From a virus: a DNA stretch of 64,000 nucleotides. Position 1 is the first letter of the stretch; each line of letters opens with the position of its first letter. Positions 55,423-63,107 of this stretch are shown piece by piece. The notes beneath the pieces are model-generated. The model was given only the letters and a program-made list of their open reading frames with translations, had not been told where the DNA came from and ran no database searches. The position numbers and the translations under genes are program-made. The stretch is taken from the IMG/VR virus record IMGVR_UViG_3300036799_000043, positions 1 through 64,000 of that record. One strand, given 5' to 3'.

Positions 55423-56042
55423 TGCCAACAGCTATTACAACAGACGCTAGCTGCGAGACATGCGGTAAGCGTGTCGAATTCTGGTACACGTCAAGCGGTC
55501 CCGTCGATGTCGGCGCGTGCACAAACTGCGGTGCGTCGGCGGTCTTTGCGCATGTGGTGTCTTCGACGATTGCTAATTACGGCGACACGGGCATGTCGCT
55601 CGAACAGCTTGGCAAGCTACCTGCACACGAAGCCGACTCTCTGCTCATGCGCAAGCTGTATGAAGTCAAGCAGCAGATCAACGCTCTGACCGCCGCCGCT
55701 AATCAACTCGATTCAATGCTGTACGAGCGCGTCAGGTCGCGCGGTCCCAAAGCAGATCGTACGAGCGACGGCGTGTACGAATACCGAGTACACGAGACAG
55801 TCGGCAAGTGGTCTTTCAATCTCGAAACACTTGCCGAGTTACAGCAGCACATCACACCAGACGAATTCGACAATGCCGTTGTGTTCGTGCCAGAGCAAGT
55901 GATTGCAGCGACGCGCAAGCCGAATAAGACGAAGCTCAACGAACTCGCGAAGCGCGGTGGCGACATCGAGCGCATCGTAGACGCGGGTTGCTCGCCAGAA
56001 TCGACGAGCATCAAGACAGAAGTGACACGGAAGAAGAAGTGA
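55422..56042 (+). CDS. 206-residue protein with N-terminal zinc ribbon
   Basis: SCETCGKRVEF and GACTNCGAS form a zinc ribbon. A coiled-coil helix follows (LYEVKQQINALTAAANQLD), then an alpha/beta domain (DGVYEYRVHETVGKWSF, then FDNAVVFVPEQVIAAT) and a basic tail. The coiled coil plus shallow fold recalls phage nuclease-inhibitor-type proteins, but no match is claimed. Confidence 0.5.
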   Translation: MPTAITTDASCETCGKRVEFWYTSSGPVDVGACTNCGASAVFAHVVSSTIANYGDTGMSLEQLGKLPAHEADSLLMRKLYEVKQQINALTAAANQLDSMLYERVRSRGPKADRTSDGVYEYRVHETVGKWSFNLETLAELQQHITPDEFDNAVVFVPEQVIAATRKPNKTKLNELAKRGGDIERIVDAGCSPESTSIKTEVTRKKK

Positions 56043-56245
56043 CACGTCTGTCGCAGGCGGCGCGTGTGCGGTGTCAGTCATGCGATTGGCGTGGCTATCG
56101 TACGTACTTCACAGAGTGTGAGCACGACACCGCCTGCTCATGCGCGCACCTCAGCGTTGTCGCAAACCCGTGTCCGCGCTGTGGCAGCAGACTGCTCGGT
56201 GAGTATCCAAGGTATGCACGTGAGGAGGTCACACGACGAAAATGA
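56039..56245 (+). CDS. 68-residue zinc-ribbon protein
   Basis: The start is GTG. RCQSCDWRGYR, CEHDTACSC and PCPRCGSRLL supply likely two zinc sites. Its last codons run through CACACGACGAAAATG, the start element of the next gene. Confidence 0.55.
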   Translation: MTRLSQAARVRCQSCDWRGYRTYFTECEHDTACSCAHLSVVANPCPRCGSRLLGEYPRYAREEVTRRK

Positions 56246-56754
56246 GCGACAGCCAGGAGCACTATCTGGTGGTGCGTAACGCGCTCGACGAGCAGAACCC
56301 AGACAAGTACACCCACCTACTGCGCAGTGGCATTGGTTCTGCTGCACAGTGGAGTATCACAACTGCACTGCAGGAGCTTGGCGTCAAACACCGCTATAGC
56401 GTCAGCGTGCAAGACATTGCAATTTGGACGACGCCAGATGACGCCGAACGCGCCGAGTGGATCGCGCACCGCGTCGAGGAGCGCTCCAAGACGTGGGAAT
56501 TCGTGCAGCGCTTCGCTACAGTTATGGAGCACAAGTTCTCACTGAATCGCCACAAGGGTGATCGTGATGGCTGGCTTGTAATGTCGCCAAACGAGATCAT
56601 GCTCAAGCTACGCGCTGAGATGTGTGAGCTTGAAGCCGCATATCACGAGTGGTATCTAAACTCAACAGTTGAGGCAGCGCGTGCTGTGCTGCTGGAAGCT
56701 GCAGACGTTGGTAACTTCTGTGTCGAGCTAACCGACAAGATTGGTGCCCTCTGA
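56242..56754 (+). CDS. MazG-like nucleotide pyrophosphohydrolase-like protein
   Basis: This 170-residue protein has an N-terminal alpha/beta part. The C-terminal all-helical part is LKLRAEMCELEAAYHEW, then EAARAVLLEAADVGNF, the E-x2-E-x(n)-E-x2-D layout of MazG-type dNTP pyrophosphohydrolases. It may remove unwanted nucleotides or ppGpp-like signals. Confidence is moderate because only part of the fold is visible. Confidence 0.5.
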   Translation: MSDSQEHYLVVRNALDEQNPDKYTHLLRSGIGSAAQWSITTALQELGVKHRYSVSVQDIAIWTTPDDAERAEWIAHRVEERSKTWEFVQRFATVMEHKFSLNRHKGDRDGWLVMSPNEIMLKLRAEMCELEAAYHEWYLNSTVEAARAVLLEAADVGNFCVELTDKIGAL

Positions 56755-56990
56755 TGGCGGCCATTGTCGCGCGCGAACCTGGTAAGTCAGCGTCGGTAGT
56801 CAACAGTCAAAACGTGGCGTTTGTCGATGCTGACTACCGACGCAAGACAGTGACCGTGTACTTTGCGCCAAGTCCAGCGAATGTCTTGAGCAAAACATGG
56901 TTATTCGACTCCAGAGAAGGTGTTGACAGGATGCTGGACACGTGCGCTGCTGCGTTCGACGCCGACGCTGGGATTGGTAGCAATGATTGA
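56754..56990 (+). CDS. 78-residue hypothetical protein
   Basis: One-base overlap with the MazG-like gene. Beta-rich centre (NVAFVDADYRRKTVTVYFAP) and a helical C-terminus. No family is recognised. Confidence 0.45.
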   Translation: MAAIVAREPGKSASVVNSQNVAFVDADYRRKTVTVYFAPSPANVLSKTWLFDSREGVDRMLDTCAAAFDADAGIGSND

Positions 56991-57342
56991 CGCTATCGAG
57001 GCGCGACTCATCAGCGGTTGCACAGAATGGACGACAGCCGACGTGCAAGCGCTCGTCGACGAGATGCGTAAGCCGCTACGACACGAGTACGACCCAGTTT
57101 CGCTGCTTGAGGCCGCACAGTGGCTAGAGACGTTGCGCTCGCTGTATCACCGAGAGGAGGCGTACTGCAAAAGGCTTGAGGCCGCCAACGCAGCGATGCG
57201 CGAAGTCGTCGAGTTTGCCGGCTACTGGGCGACCGCTCGCGGCAAGCATATCGAGCGCTGGGCGCGACGCCTCAAAGAGGTGTACCGCGAGTATCGCGCT
57301 ACGACACCGCAAGAGACTGCCGCAGGGAGCTACATGGGATGA
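56983..57342 (+). CDS. 119-residue helical protein
   Basis: Almost entirely helical (TTADVQALVDEMRKPL, LEAAQWLETLRSLYHREEAYC, basic end). It overlaps both neighbours. The function is unknown. Confidence 0.5.
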   Translation: MIDAIEARLISGCTEWTTADVQALVDEMRKPLRHEYDPVSLLEAAQWLETLRSLYHREEAYCKRLEAANAAMREVVEFAGYWATARGKHIERWARRLKEVYREYRATTPQETAAGSYMG

Positions 57343-57482
57343 GCGTAGAAGCCGCATTGACGTTGGCTGTTGTGTTTGACATTATCATGCTCGCCTGGCT
57401 GTTCGCGCTGACAGCGAACGTGCGCGCACTTGAGTCCGATCTGCTGGCGATGTATCGGGAGACACGCGAGCGCACAAAGTGA
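57339..57482 (+). CDS. 47-residue membrane protein
   Basis: A single N-terminal transmembrane segment (ALTLAVVFDIIMLAWLFAL) is followed by a charged helix. ATGA and GTGA overlaps on both sides support expression in the string. The function is unknown. Confidence 0.5.
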   Translation: MSVEAALTLAVVFDIIMLAWLFALTANVRALESDLLAMYRETRERTK

Positions 57483-57949
57483 GTGGGCCACACTGCGACG
57501 TGTGCGGTGCTGACAGCATTGCTGTCGCGTGCAGTGCCCTGGGTGCGGTCAGCTTCGCTTACTGTCGAGACTGCGCTATCAATGGTGCAGAGCCGCGCGG
57601 CATTCTTGAGGGCATGGTGCTCGACATGATGAGCGGTCCAGTTCCGTTCACGCCAGAAGTCGAGACAGCTAATTGGCTGCTCGACGGTGTGACAACGCTG
57701 ATCGACGGCGAGTACGTCGTCGCGCGCGAAGCGCTCAAGCTGCCGAGTGATGACGACATCGCGCGCTATCTCGACGACGGTGGGCCTGTCGACCTGATGG
57801 GCTGGGCACATCGAGTGATGCGCGCGTCCAGAGAAGCGACTGACATGTCAAACAAGCTGCACTGCGAAGGTGTGCCACATGTCGACTGTCACTGCACGTG
57901 CTCGTGCTGTTTTCGCGTGTGTGATCCTGATGCGACATGTGCGTTCTGA
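57479..57949 (+). CDS. 156-residue Cys-rich protein
   Basis: The start is GTG (GTGA). N-terminal HCDVCGADS with YCRDC forms one zinc site. A helical acidic middle follows, and the C-terminus HVDCHCTCSCCFRVCD is extremely Cys-rich. It leads into dcd with a 13-nt overlap. The function is unknown. Confidence 0.55.
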   Translation: MSGPHCDVCGADSIAVACSALGAVSFAYCRDCAINGAEPRGILEGMVLDMMSGPVPFTPEVETANWLLDGVTTLIDGEYVVAREALKLPSDDDIARYLDDGGPVDLMGWAHRVMRASREATDMSNKLHCEGVPHVDCHCTCSCCFRVCDPDATCAF

Positions 57950-58392
57950 GTGATGGATCGCTGCTGCGCGCGCTGATGAGCGGTGTACTCGTCATACGCC
58001 CCTGGGACGTAAAGTACATACAGCCGTGTAGCTACGATCTGCACTTAGCACAGGACATCGACCTTGAGCCATTCGAGAGCGCACTTGCCGACACGGTCGA
58101 GTGGATCGAGATGCCACCGCACCTGCGCGGTACGCTCGCTGGCAGGTCGTCAGTTGCACGACTGTTCGTGCAGCCGCACTGTCAGGGTGGCTACATAGAT
58201 CCTGGCTTTCACGGCACGCTGACACTTGAGATTACCAACTTGAGTCGCGAGCATCGACACTTCGACGCTGGCGACAGACTGCTACAGATGGAGGTAAGTC
58301 AACTCGACAAAGCCGCGCTCAATCCGTATCACGGTCGTTACTTAGACCAATCAGGACCTACGTCGAGTCGTTTCGGGCACGGCGACAACTAG
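57937..58392 (+). CDS. dcd: dCTP deaminase / dUTPase-like protein
   Basis: This 151-residue protein shows the dCTP deaminase fold. MCVLSDGSLLRALMSGVLVI and YIQPCSYDLHLAQD come first. AGRSSVARLFV is the S-S-x-x-R active loop, GGYIDPGFHGTLTLEITN carries the catalytic Glu, and NPYHGRYLDQSGPTSSR is the C-terminal nucleotide lid. It converts dCTP to dUTP, or dUMP if bifunctional, feeding ThyX. The adjacent reductase gene supports this pathway. Confidence 0.8.
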   Translation: MCVLSDGSLLRALMSGVLVIRPWDVKYIQPCSYDLHLAQDIDLEPFESALADTVEWIEMPPHLRGTLAGRSSVARLFVQPHCQGGYIDPGFHGTLTLEITNLSREHRHFDAGDRLLQMEVSQLDKAALNPYHGRYLDQSGPTSSRFGHGDN

Positions 58393-58417
58393 CTTTCCCA
58401 CACGCGAAAGGTTGCAC

Positions 58418-60685
58418 GTGACACTTAGCTTAGAAGAACAGCGCGCAGTCACAGAGGCAGTACCGCCCAAGCAGATCACGAAACGTGACGGCAGAGTCGT
58501 CGACTTCGACGCCACACGTATTCGACGAGCGTTGGCGTTGTGCTTCACCGGCGTCGGTAAATACGACGCAGAGCGCATTGACGAGATCGCGGGTCGCGTC
58601 GTTATGGCGGTGTCGTATCGAGACTCGATCACTGTCGAGCAAGTGCAGGACATCGTTGAGGTGATTCTGCAAGCTGCTGGCGAGTACGCTGCAGCGAAGC
58701 ACTACATCCTGTATCGTGCAGAGCACGCCAAGCAGCGCGCAGAGCGTCCTGTGCCGGACGACATGCGCGCGCTGTTCGAGTCGAGCGCGACGTACTTTCC
58801 AACGCAGCTACAGCAGTTCCAGTTCTTCGATAAGTACTCGCGCTTCGACTACGACAAGGGCAGGCGTGAGACGTGGGAGGAGACCGTCAATCGTTCGGTC
58901 GACTTCCTGCACGAGCTTGTCGCCAGTCGCACGCGCATCGACCTTGGCGGCAACTTCTACGACACAATCCGACGTGGCATGCTCGACATGCGCGCCATGC
59001 CCAGTATGCGTCTGCTCGCGATGGCTGGCCCCGCAGCACGACGCGACAACTCGTGCATTTACAACTGCACGTACTTGCCCATCAGCGACATGGGCGCGTT
59101 CGCAGAGACGCTGCTACTCAGCATGGCAGGTTGCGGTGTCGGTTTCTCTGTCGAGTCGCGCTATGTCGAGCAGTTTCCTCGAGTTTCTCGCCAAAATACG
59201 CGTGACGCGATGCCGTACCTTATCGACGACAGCACGGAAGGCTGGGCGCAAGCACTGCTGTTCGGACTCGAATGCTGGTTCAGCGGCTGGGATGCCAAGT
59301 TCAACTACGACGAGATTCGACCAGCAGGCACGCCGCTGCGCACGAAAGGCGGTCGTGCGAGCGGGCCCGAGCCGCTGCGTAAAATGCTCGACTTCACACG
59401 CGCTCGAATCCTTGCACGTCAAGGGCGTACGCTGCGCACGATAGACGCGCACGACATAGCGTGCATGGTCGGCTCAGCAGCGGTCAGCGGCGGTATGCGA
59501 CGCACTGCAATGATCTCGCTCTTTGACTTCGACGACACCGCAATGCGTCTGTGCAAGAGCGGTGACTTTGAGCGCGAGAATTCGCAGCGCTGGAATGCCA
59601 ATAACTCTGCAGTCTGGCCAGACGAGGACCTAGACCAGCTACAGGTAATCGAGCAGGTGATGGACATGGTGAAGTCGCAGCGCGGAGAGCCGGGTATCTT
59701 CAACCTGCGTGCTGTGCGTCTGACGCTGCCTGAGCGACGCACGTACAGCGACGAGCTACGTACGAACCCATGCGGCGAGATCATTCTGCCACCGTATGGC
59801 ATGTGTAATCTGAGCATCGCTGTCGCGCGTGCTGGTGACACGCTGTACGACTTGCGTCAGAAGGTCGAGCTTGCAGCGCAGATCGGCACAATCCAGTCAC
59901 TCGCAACACACTTCCCGAATCTACGTGCAGACTGGAAGAGTAACTGCGAGCGTGAGCGCTTGCTGGGCGTCGACATCACTGGCCAGCTAGACTGCATTGC
60001 TGCACAGGTTCCAGAAGTGCAGCGCGATCTACGGCGTCACGCTGTCGATGTCAACAAACGACTTGCAGACGTGCTTGGCATCAATCAAGCAGCGAGCGTG
60101 ACGTGCGTCAAGCCAAGTGGCAATAGCTCGCAACTGCTCGACTGCTCAAGCGGTCTGCACGCGCGCTGGAGCAAGTTCTACGAACGCAACGTACGCGTCT
60201 CTGCACACGGCACGCTGTACAAGGTGCTCAGAGACGCGGGTGTGCCTATGGACCCGGAGAACGGTCAATTTGCGGGCACCGCAAATACGTACGTCGCGCA
60301 CTTCGTCGTCAAGGCGCCTGATCGAGCGATCACGCGCGACTCGCGTACTGCGCTCGAACAGTGTCGCTACTGGCTGCAGTGCAAGCGAGAGTGGACTGAG
60401 CACAACCCGTCGGTGACGATCACGTACGCGCCAGACGAGATCGCTGGTCTGATTACGTGGATATGGGAGAACCGCGACGTGATCGGCGGCATGGCCTTCC
60501 TGCCGATCAACGATGCCAAGTACGCGCAGCTTCCATACATCGAGATCGACGAAGCCGAGTACGAGCGACGCGCAGCAGCGTTTCCCACAATCGACTTCTC
60601 GAAGATTTACCGATACGAATCGGTCGATCTGACAACAGCGGCGCAGGAGCTTGCATGTCTCGCTGGAGTCTGCGAAGTCGAGTAA
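58418..60685 (+). CDS. nrdJ: Class II (B12-dependent) ribonucleotide reductase
   Basis: This 755-residue protein starts at the GTG at 58418, with GAAAGG upstream. An N-terminal ATP-cone (KQITKRDGRVVDFDATRIRRAL, to about 105) is followed by a class II catalytic domain. This has C213 in SCIYNCTY, the radical-site string NPCGEI (450-455) and YGMCNLS. KPSGNSS is a phosphate-binding loop, and the C-terminal redox pair is CLAGVC. The layout fits monomeric adenosylcobalamin-dependent triphosphate reductases (RTPR type). It makes dNTPs from NTPs without oxygen and needs B12 from the host. Confidence 0.9.
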   Translation: MTLSLEEQRAVTEAVPPKQITKRDGRVVDFDATRIRRALALCFTGVGKYDAERIDEIAGRVVMAVSYRDSITVEQVQDIVEVILQAAGEYAAAKHYILYRAEHAKQRAERPVPDDMRALFESSATYFPTQLQQFQFFDKYSRFDYDKGRRETWEETVNRSVDFLHELVASRTRIDLGGNFYDTIRRGMLDMRAMPSMRLLAMAGPAARRDNSCIYNCTYLPISDMGAFAETLLLSMAGCGVGFSVESRYVEQFPRVSRQNTRDAMPYLIDDSTEGWAQALLFGLECWFSGWDAKFNYDEIRPAGTPLRTKGGRASGPEPLRKMLDFTRARILARQGRTLRTIDAHDIACMVGSAAVSGGMRRTAMISLFDFDDTAMRLCKSGDFERENSQRWNANNSAVWPDEDLDQLQVIEQVMDMVKSQRGEPGIFNLRAVRLTLPERRTYSDELRTNPCGEIILPPYGMCNLSIAVARAGDTLYDLRQKVELAAQIGTIQSLATHFPNLRADWKSNCERERLLGVDITGQLDCIAAQVPEVQRDLRRHAVDVNKRLADVLGINQAASVTCVKPSGNSSQLLDCSSGLHARWSKFYERNVRVSAHGTLYKVLRDAGVPMDPENGQFAGTANTYVAHFVVKAPDRAITRDSRTALEQCRYWLQCKREWTEHNPSVTITYAPDEIAGLITWIWENRDVIGGMAFLPINDAKYAQLPYIEIDEAEYERRAAAFPTIDFSKIYRYESVDLTTAAQELACLAGVCEVE

Positions 60686-60722
60686 GCTTGTAGCGATCCG
60701 TCGTACGGGTCTCCTGTTTCTG

Positions 60723-60754
60723 AAACGCCACTCGTTGCCGCGAGTGGCGTTTTC
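60723..60754 (+). terminator. Terminator after the reductase gene
   Basis: AAACGCCACTCG pairs perfectly with CGAGTGGCGTTT around TTGCCG, followed by TTTC. The stem sequence is similar to the terminator at 52702-52735, and both are followed at once by a promoter. Confidence 0.9.
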
Positions 60755-60757
60755 TTA

Positions 60758-60786
60758 TTGCGCTCAGCAATACAGTGCCGTATAGT
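60758..60786 (+). promoter_or_regulatory. Promoter after the terminator
   Basis: -35 TTGCGC, 17-nt spacer ending CAGTGCCG, -10 TATAGT, nine bases to ATG. Confidence 0.85.
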
Positions 60787-60795
60787 GTCAGAGAC

Positions 60796-61041
60796 ATGAG
60801 CAAGCGACGACAGGGAACGAACGCAGCGCTTGAGAGCTATGACGAGACGTTGAGCGCGAGCTACATCGCCAGGCAGCAAGCACGCGAGAGCGAAGCGCAA
60901 CTCCTTGAAAGTCGCGCGCTCGAAGCCGACCAGAACGCGAGCGAGTGGGAGCACGACGACGACGACTGCGGATGTCACTGCATGTACGTTCGTATGGCCG
61001 AGAGCTACCGCGAGCGCGCTAGCACGACACGAAGGGGATAA
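60796..61041 (+). CDS. 81-residue hypothetical protein, leaderless
   Basis: The start is ATGAGCAAGCGACGA. Charged helical body (ARQQARESEAQLLESRALEAD), then an acidic DDDDCGCHC cluster that may bind metal, and a TTRRG end written by AGCACGACACGAAGG. Confidence 0.55.
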   Translation: MSKRRQGTNAALESYDETLSASYIARQQARESEAQLLESRALEADQNASEWEHDDDDCGCHCMYVRMAESYRERASTTRRG

Positions 61042-61045
61042 CGCC

Positions 61046-61282
61046 ATGACAGCACGACAGATTGACACGACGCGCATGATCGCCAGCTTCGACTCGATCA
61101 GCAAGAAGAACGGCCAGAGCGCTCGACACTACGTCGCACTCGGATTCAGAGCGGTGCAAGCGTGCGACGGTCGCAGCATCAGCGCCGTCTCTGTCAGCGC
61201 GACAGACGAGCGCTACAAGACATGCGTACGCTGCGCGAAGCTTGCTGCGTCACAAACTGGCGAAACACTTGCGTCGACGTAA
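61046..61282 (+). CDS. 78-residue hypothetical protein
   Basis: GGGG lies upstream of the ATG. The centre has ARHYVALGFRAVQACDGRS and a KTCVRCAKLA pair. Its last codons contain the upstream box and -35 of the next promoter. Confidence 0.5.
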   Translation: MTARQIDTTRMIASFDSISKKNGQSARHYVALGFRAVQACDGRSISAVSVSATDERYKTCVRCAKLAASQTGETLAST

Positions 61283-61297
61283 ACAGCGCTGTATATT
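61249..61297 (+). promoter_or_regulatory. Promoter with upstream box for a leaderless gene
   Basis: GTCACAAACTGGCGAAACA, then -35 TTGCGT, a 17-nt spacer ending CAGCGCTG, -10 TATATT, and nine bases to ATG. The box lies in the coding end of the previous gene. Confidence 0.8.
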
Positions 61298-61306
61298 GTG
61301 AGAGTC

Positions 61307-61690
61307 ATGAACACACGACGAAAGCCCCGCTGGGTGATGTATGCAGAGAATCAGGAAGCTCGCAAAGCAGCAGCGCGCGACGCGCTCAAGAACCCCATGA
61401 CCGTAATCAACGGCCGCGTGCGCAGCAGCAGCGAGTACGCATCCGCAGTCGAGCGCTGCGCCGCCGCCATCACCGCTTTCTACTCGCGCGATCTGACAGA
61501 CGAGCAATTTACTGCAGAGTTTCGCGCTCGTGGTGGACGCACGAAGATTCGATGCGAGATCGTCTCGGAGACGCTCGCTGGCGAGACAGTCTTCGGCAGC
61601 GAACTTGCTGGAAACATTCCGATGGAATGCTTTATCTCGCTCGAAGACATGCAGCTAGTCGAGATACGCGCGCTCCGATCGCGCGAATGA
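61307..61690 (+). CDS. 127-residue hypothetical protein, leaderless, MNT start
   Basis: ATGAACACACGACGAAAG is the start element in coding form (Met-Asn-Thr-Arg-Arg). The body is alpha/beta (SAVERCAAAITAFYSRDL, then FTAEFRARGGRTKIRCEIV). No family is recognised. Confidence 0.6.
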   Translation: MNTRRKPRWVMYAENQEARKAAARDALKNPMTVINGRVRSSSEYASAVERCAAAITAFYSRDLTDEQFTAEFRARGGRTKIRCEIVSETLAGETVFGSELAGNIPMECFISLEDMQLVEIRALRSRE

Positions 61691-61698
61691 GGAGAGTC

Positions 61699-61914
61699 AT
61701 GAACAACACGACACCAGAGTACCTGTTGAGTGGTTGCGAGCGCGATATCTGCTACGGCGGACACGAGGACGCCGTCAAGCAGCGCAAGAGCGACGCGCGC
61801 TGGTTCATCACAATGGGCCACCCAGGCTTCAATAGCGCGACAAACAACGGGCGTGGCTACAGAACATACGCGACCGCTTACGCTGCGCTGGATCGATACG
61901 GAGCCCGCAAGTGA
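61699..61914 (+). CDS. 71-residue hypothetical protein
   Basis: The start ATGAACAACACGACACC is a variant of the start element (Met-Asn-Asn-Thr-Thr), here with GGAG close upstream. The end, MGHPGFNSATNNGRGYRTYATAYAAL, is Gly/Asn/Tyr rich. The function is unknown. Confidence 0.55.
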   Translation: MNNTTPEYLLSGCERDICYGGHEDAVKQRKSDARWFITMGHPGFNSATNNGRGYRTYATAYAALDRYGARK

Positions 61915-62138
61915 TTGCTCGTGCCGAGACGCGTGAGTATCGAGCCGCGTACACACGCGGCTGGAGCTACTCGCAGCGCGAGACAGCGACTCTCGATCAC
62001 GTCGACTCGCAGTACGGCCGAGATCCGCGTTACAACGCGATTCTTGACGGCTACCTAGATGCCGCTGCGGGACGTGAGAAGTACCACATGCTGCAGTGCT
62101 CGCTTGGCAAGATCGAGTGCAGCGAGCACGACTGGTGA
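61911..62138 (+). CDS. 75-residue hypothetical protein
   Basis: The start is GTG (GTGA overlap). RAAYTRGWSYSQRETATLDHVDS, then NAILDGYLDAAAGREKYH, reads as a helical protein of the kind often seen in phages (GYxDxAxGREK). The function is unknown. Confidence 0.5.
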   Translation: MIARAETREYRAAYTRGWSYSQRETATLDHVDSQYGRDPRYNAILDGYLDAAAGREKYHMLQCSLGKIECSEHDW

Positions 62139-62150
62139 AATGTAACAGAA

Positions 62151-62200
62151 GTCACAGAGTGGCGTAATCGCTTGCGCTTTAGTATGCAGCGCTGTATATT
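62151..62200 (+). promoter_or_regulatory. Promoter with upstream box for a leaderless gene
   Basis: GTCACAGAGTGGCGTAA, then -35 TTGCGC, a 17-nt spacer ending CAGCGCTG, -10 TATATT, and six bases to ATG. It is nearly identical to the box and promoter at 10992-11041 on the other strand. Confidence 0.85.
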
Positions 62201-62206
62201 GAACGC

Positions 62207-62854
62207 ATGAACACGATGAAGACACCGCTGCAACAGCAACAGTTCGCGACCGCCCTCAAAGTGCAGACGACAGAGGCAATCAAGCAGTACACAATCATCC
62301 AAGCGCGATTGATTCAACTGGGTTTTGGCGAATATTGCGGGCGCTGCGGTGGCAGTGGCCACTACTCGTTCAATCTGCGCGATGGAACGATCTGCTTCGG
62401 ATGCGCCGGCAGCGGCTGGGTCGCTCGCAAGCTCACCGCGAAGCTGCTCGCTGAGATCACTGCGATTGGCGACGACAAGCTCGCTGCAGCTATCGAGGAG
62501 ATCACCGAGCGCACGCGACTGCGCAAAGCAGCGACAAATGCAGCCAAGCGCGTACTCGACACGTGGAGCGCGACTGACGTTAGCAAAGCATACAAGTGGA
62601 CGAATGCGTACAAGTCGAGCCACACGTACAGCGAGCGGGACGAGTACATCGCTGACACGTTCAATAAGCCGATGCACGATCTCTACAAAGCAGTCGAGCA
62701 GGAGAGCGCGCAAGTCGCGTGGATGAGCCAGCGACTCGCGACGCGCGATCCCGAACTGCTCGCAGCGCAGCGCACGCTCGTCGAGCACGCTGACGCCGCA
62801 GTCGTGTCGATCAACGCCCTTGCAGAGCAGCTACGCAGCTTTCTCGCTGCGTAG
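62207..62854 (+). CDS. 215-residue DnaJ-type zinc-finger protein, leaderless
   Basis: It begins ATGAACACGATGAAG. YCGRCGGSGHY and ICFGCAGSGW form a CxxCxGxG pair as in DnaJ-type zinc centres. Long helices on both sides (TTEAIKQYTIIQARLIQL, then the C-terminal 120 residues) suggest a coiled-coil scaffold. Chaperone-like or RNA-binding roles are possible; none is shown. Confidence 0.6.
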   Translation: MNTMKTPLQQQQFATALKVQTTEAIKQYTIIQARLIQLGFGEYCGRCGGSGHYSFNLRDGTICFGCAGSGWVARKLTAKLLAEITAIGDDKLAAAIEEITERTRLRKAATNAAKRVLDTWSATDVSKAYKWTNAYKSSHTYSERDEYIADTFNKPMHDLYKAVEQESAQVAWMSQRLATRDPELLAAQRTLVEHADAAVVSINALAEQLRSFLAA

Positions 62855-62857
62855 TTC

Positions 62858-62887
62858 TTGCGCATTGCACACTCAGCGCTGTATAGT
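62858..62887 (+). promoter_or_regulatory. Promoter before the last gene group
   Basis: -35 TTGCGC, 18-nt spacer ending CAGCGCTG, -10 TATAGT, GCGACT, then ACACACGATGAC. Confidence 0.85.
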
Positions 62888-62900
62888 GCGACTACACACG

Positions 62901-63107
62901 ATGACAACAGCAACGAACGCCCTGTGGTTCTTAGGACCACCGCTGCCACAAGCAGAACGCGCTTACGCCGCCGCTCAGCAACGCGCTACAGAACGCCAGA
63001 GCGAGAGTGCTCAGCGTGACGCAGCAGCAGTCAGACGAGCGCGTAACGCGCGCTTCGCGATGCTGCACGATCTCAACGTCAAAAGCTGGAAAGGAAGTCA
63101 ACGATGA
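62901..63107 (+). CDS. 68-residue hypothetical protein
   Basis: The ATG lies inside ACACACGATGAC, so the leader is about 8 nt at most. The product is helical and basic (ERAYAAAQQRATERQSESAQR). The function is unknown. Confidence 0.5.
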   Translation: MTTATNALWFLGPPLPQAERAYAAAQQRATERQSESAQRDAAAVRRARNARFAMLHDLNVKSWKGSQR

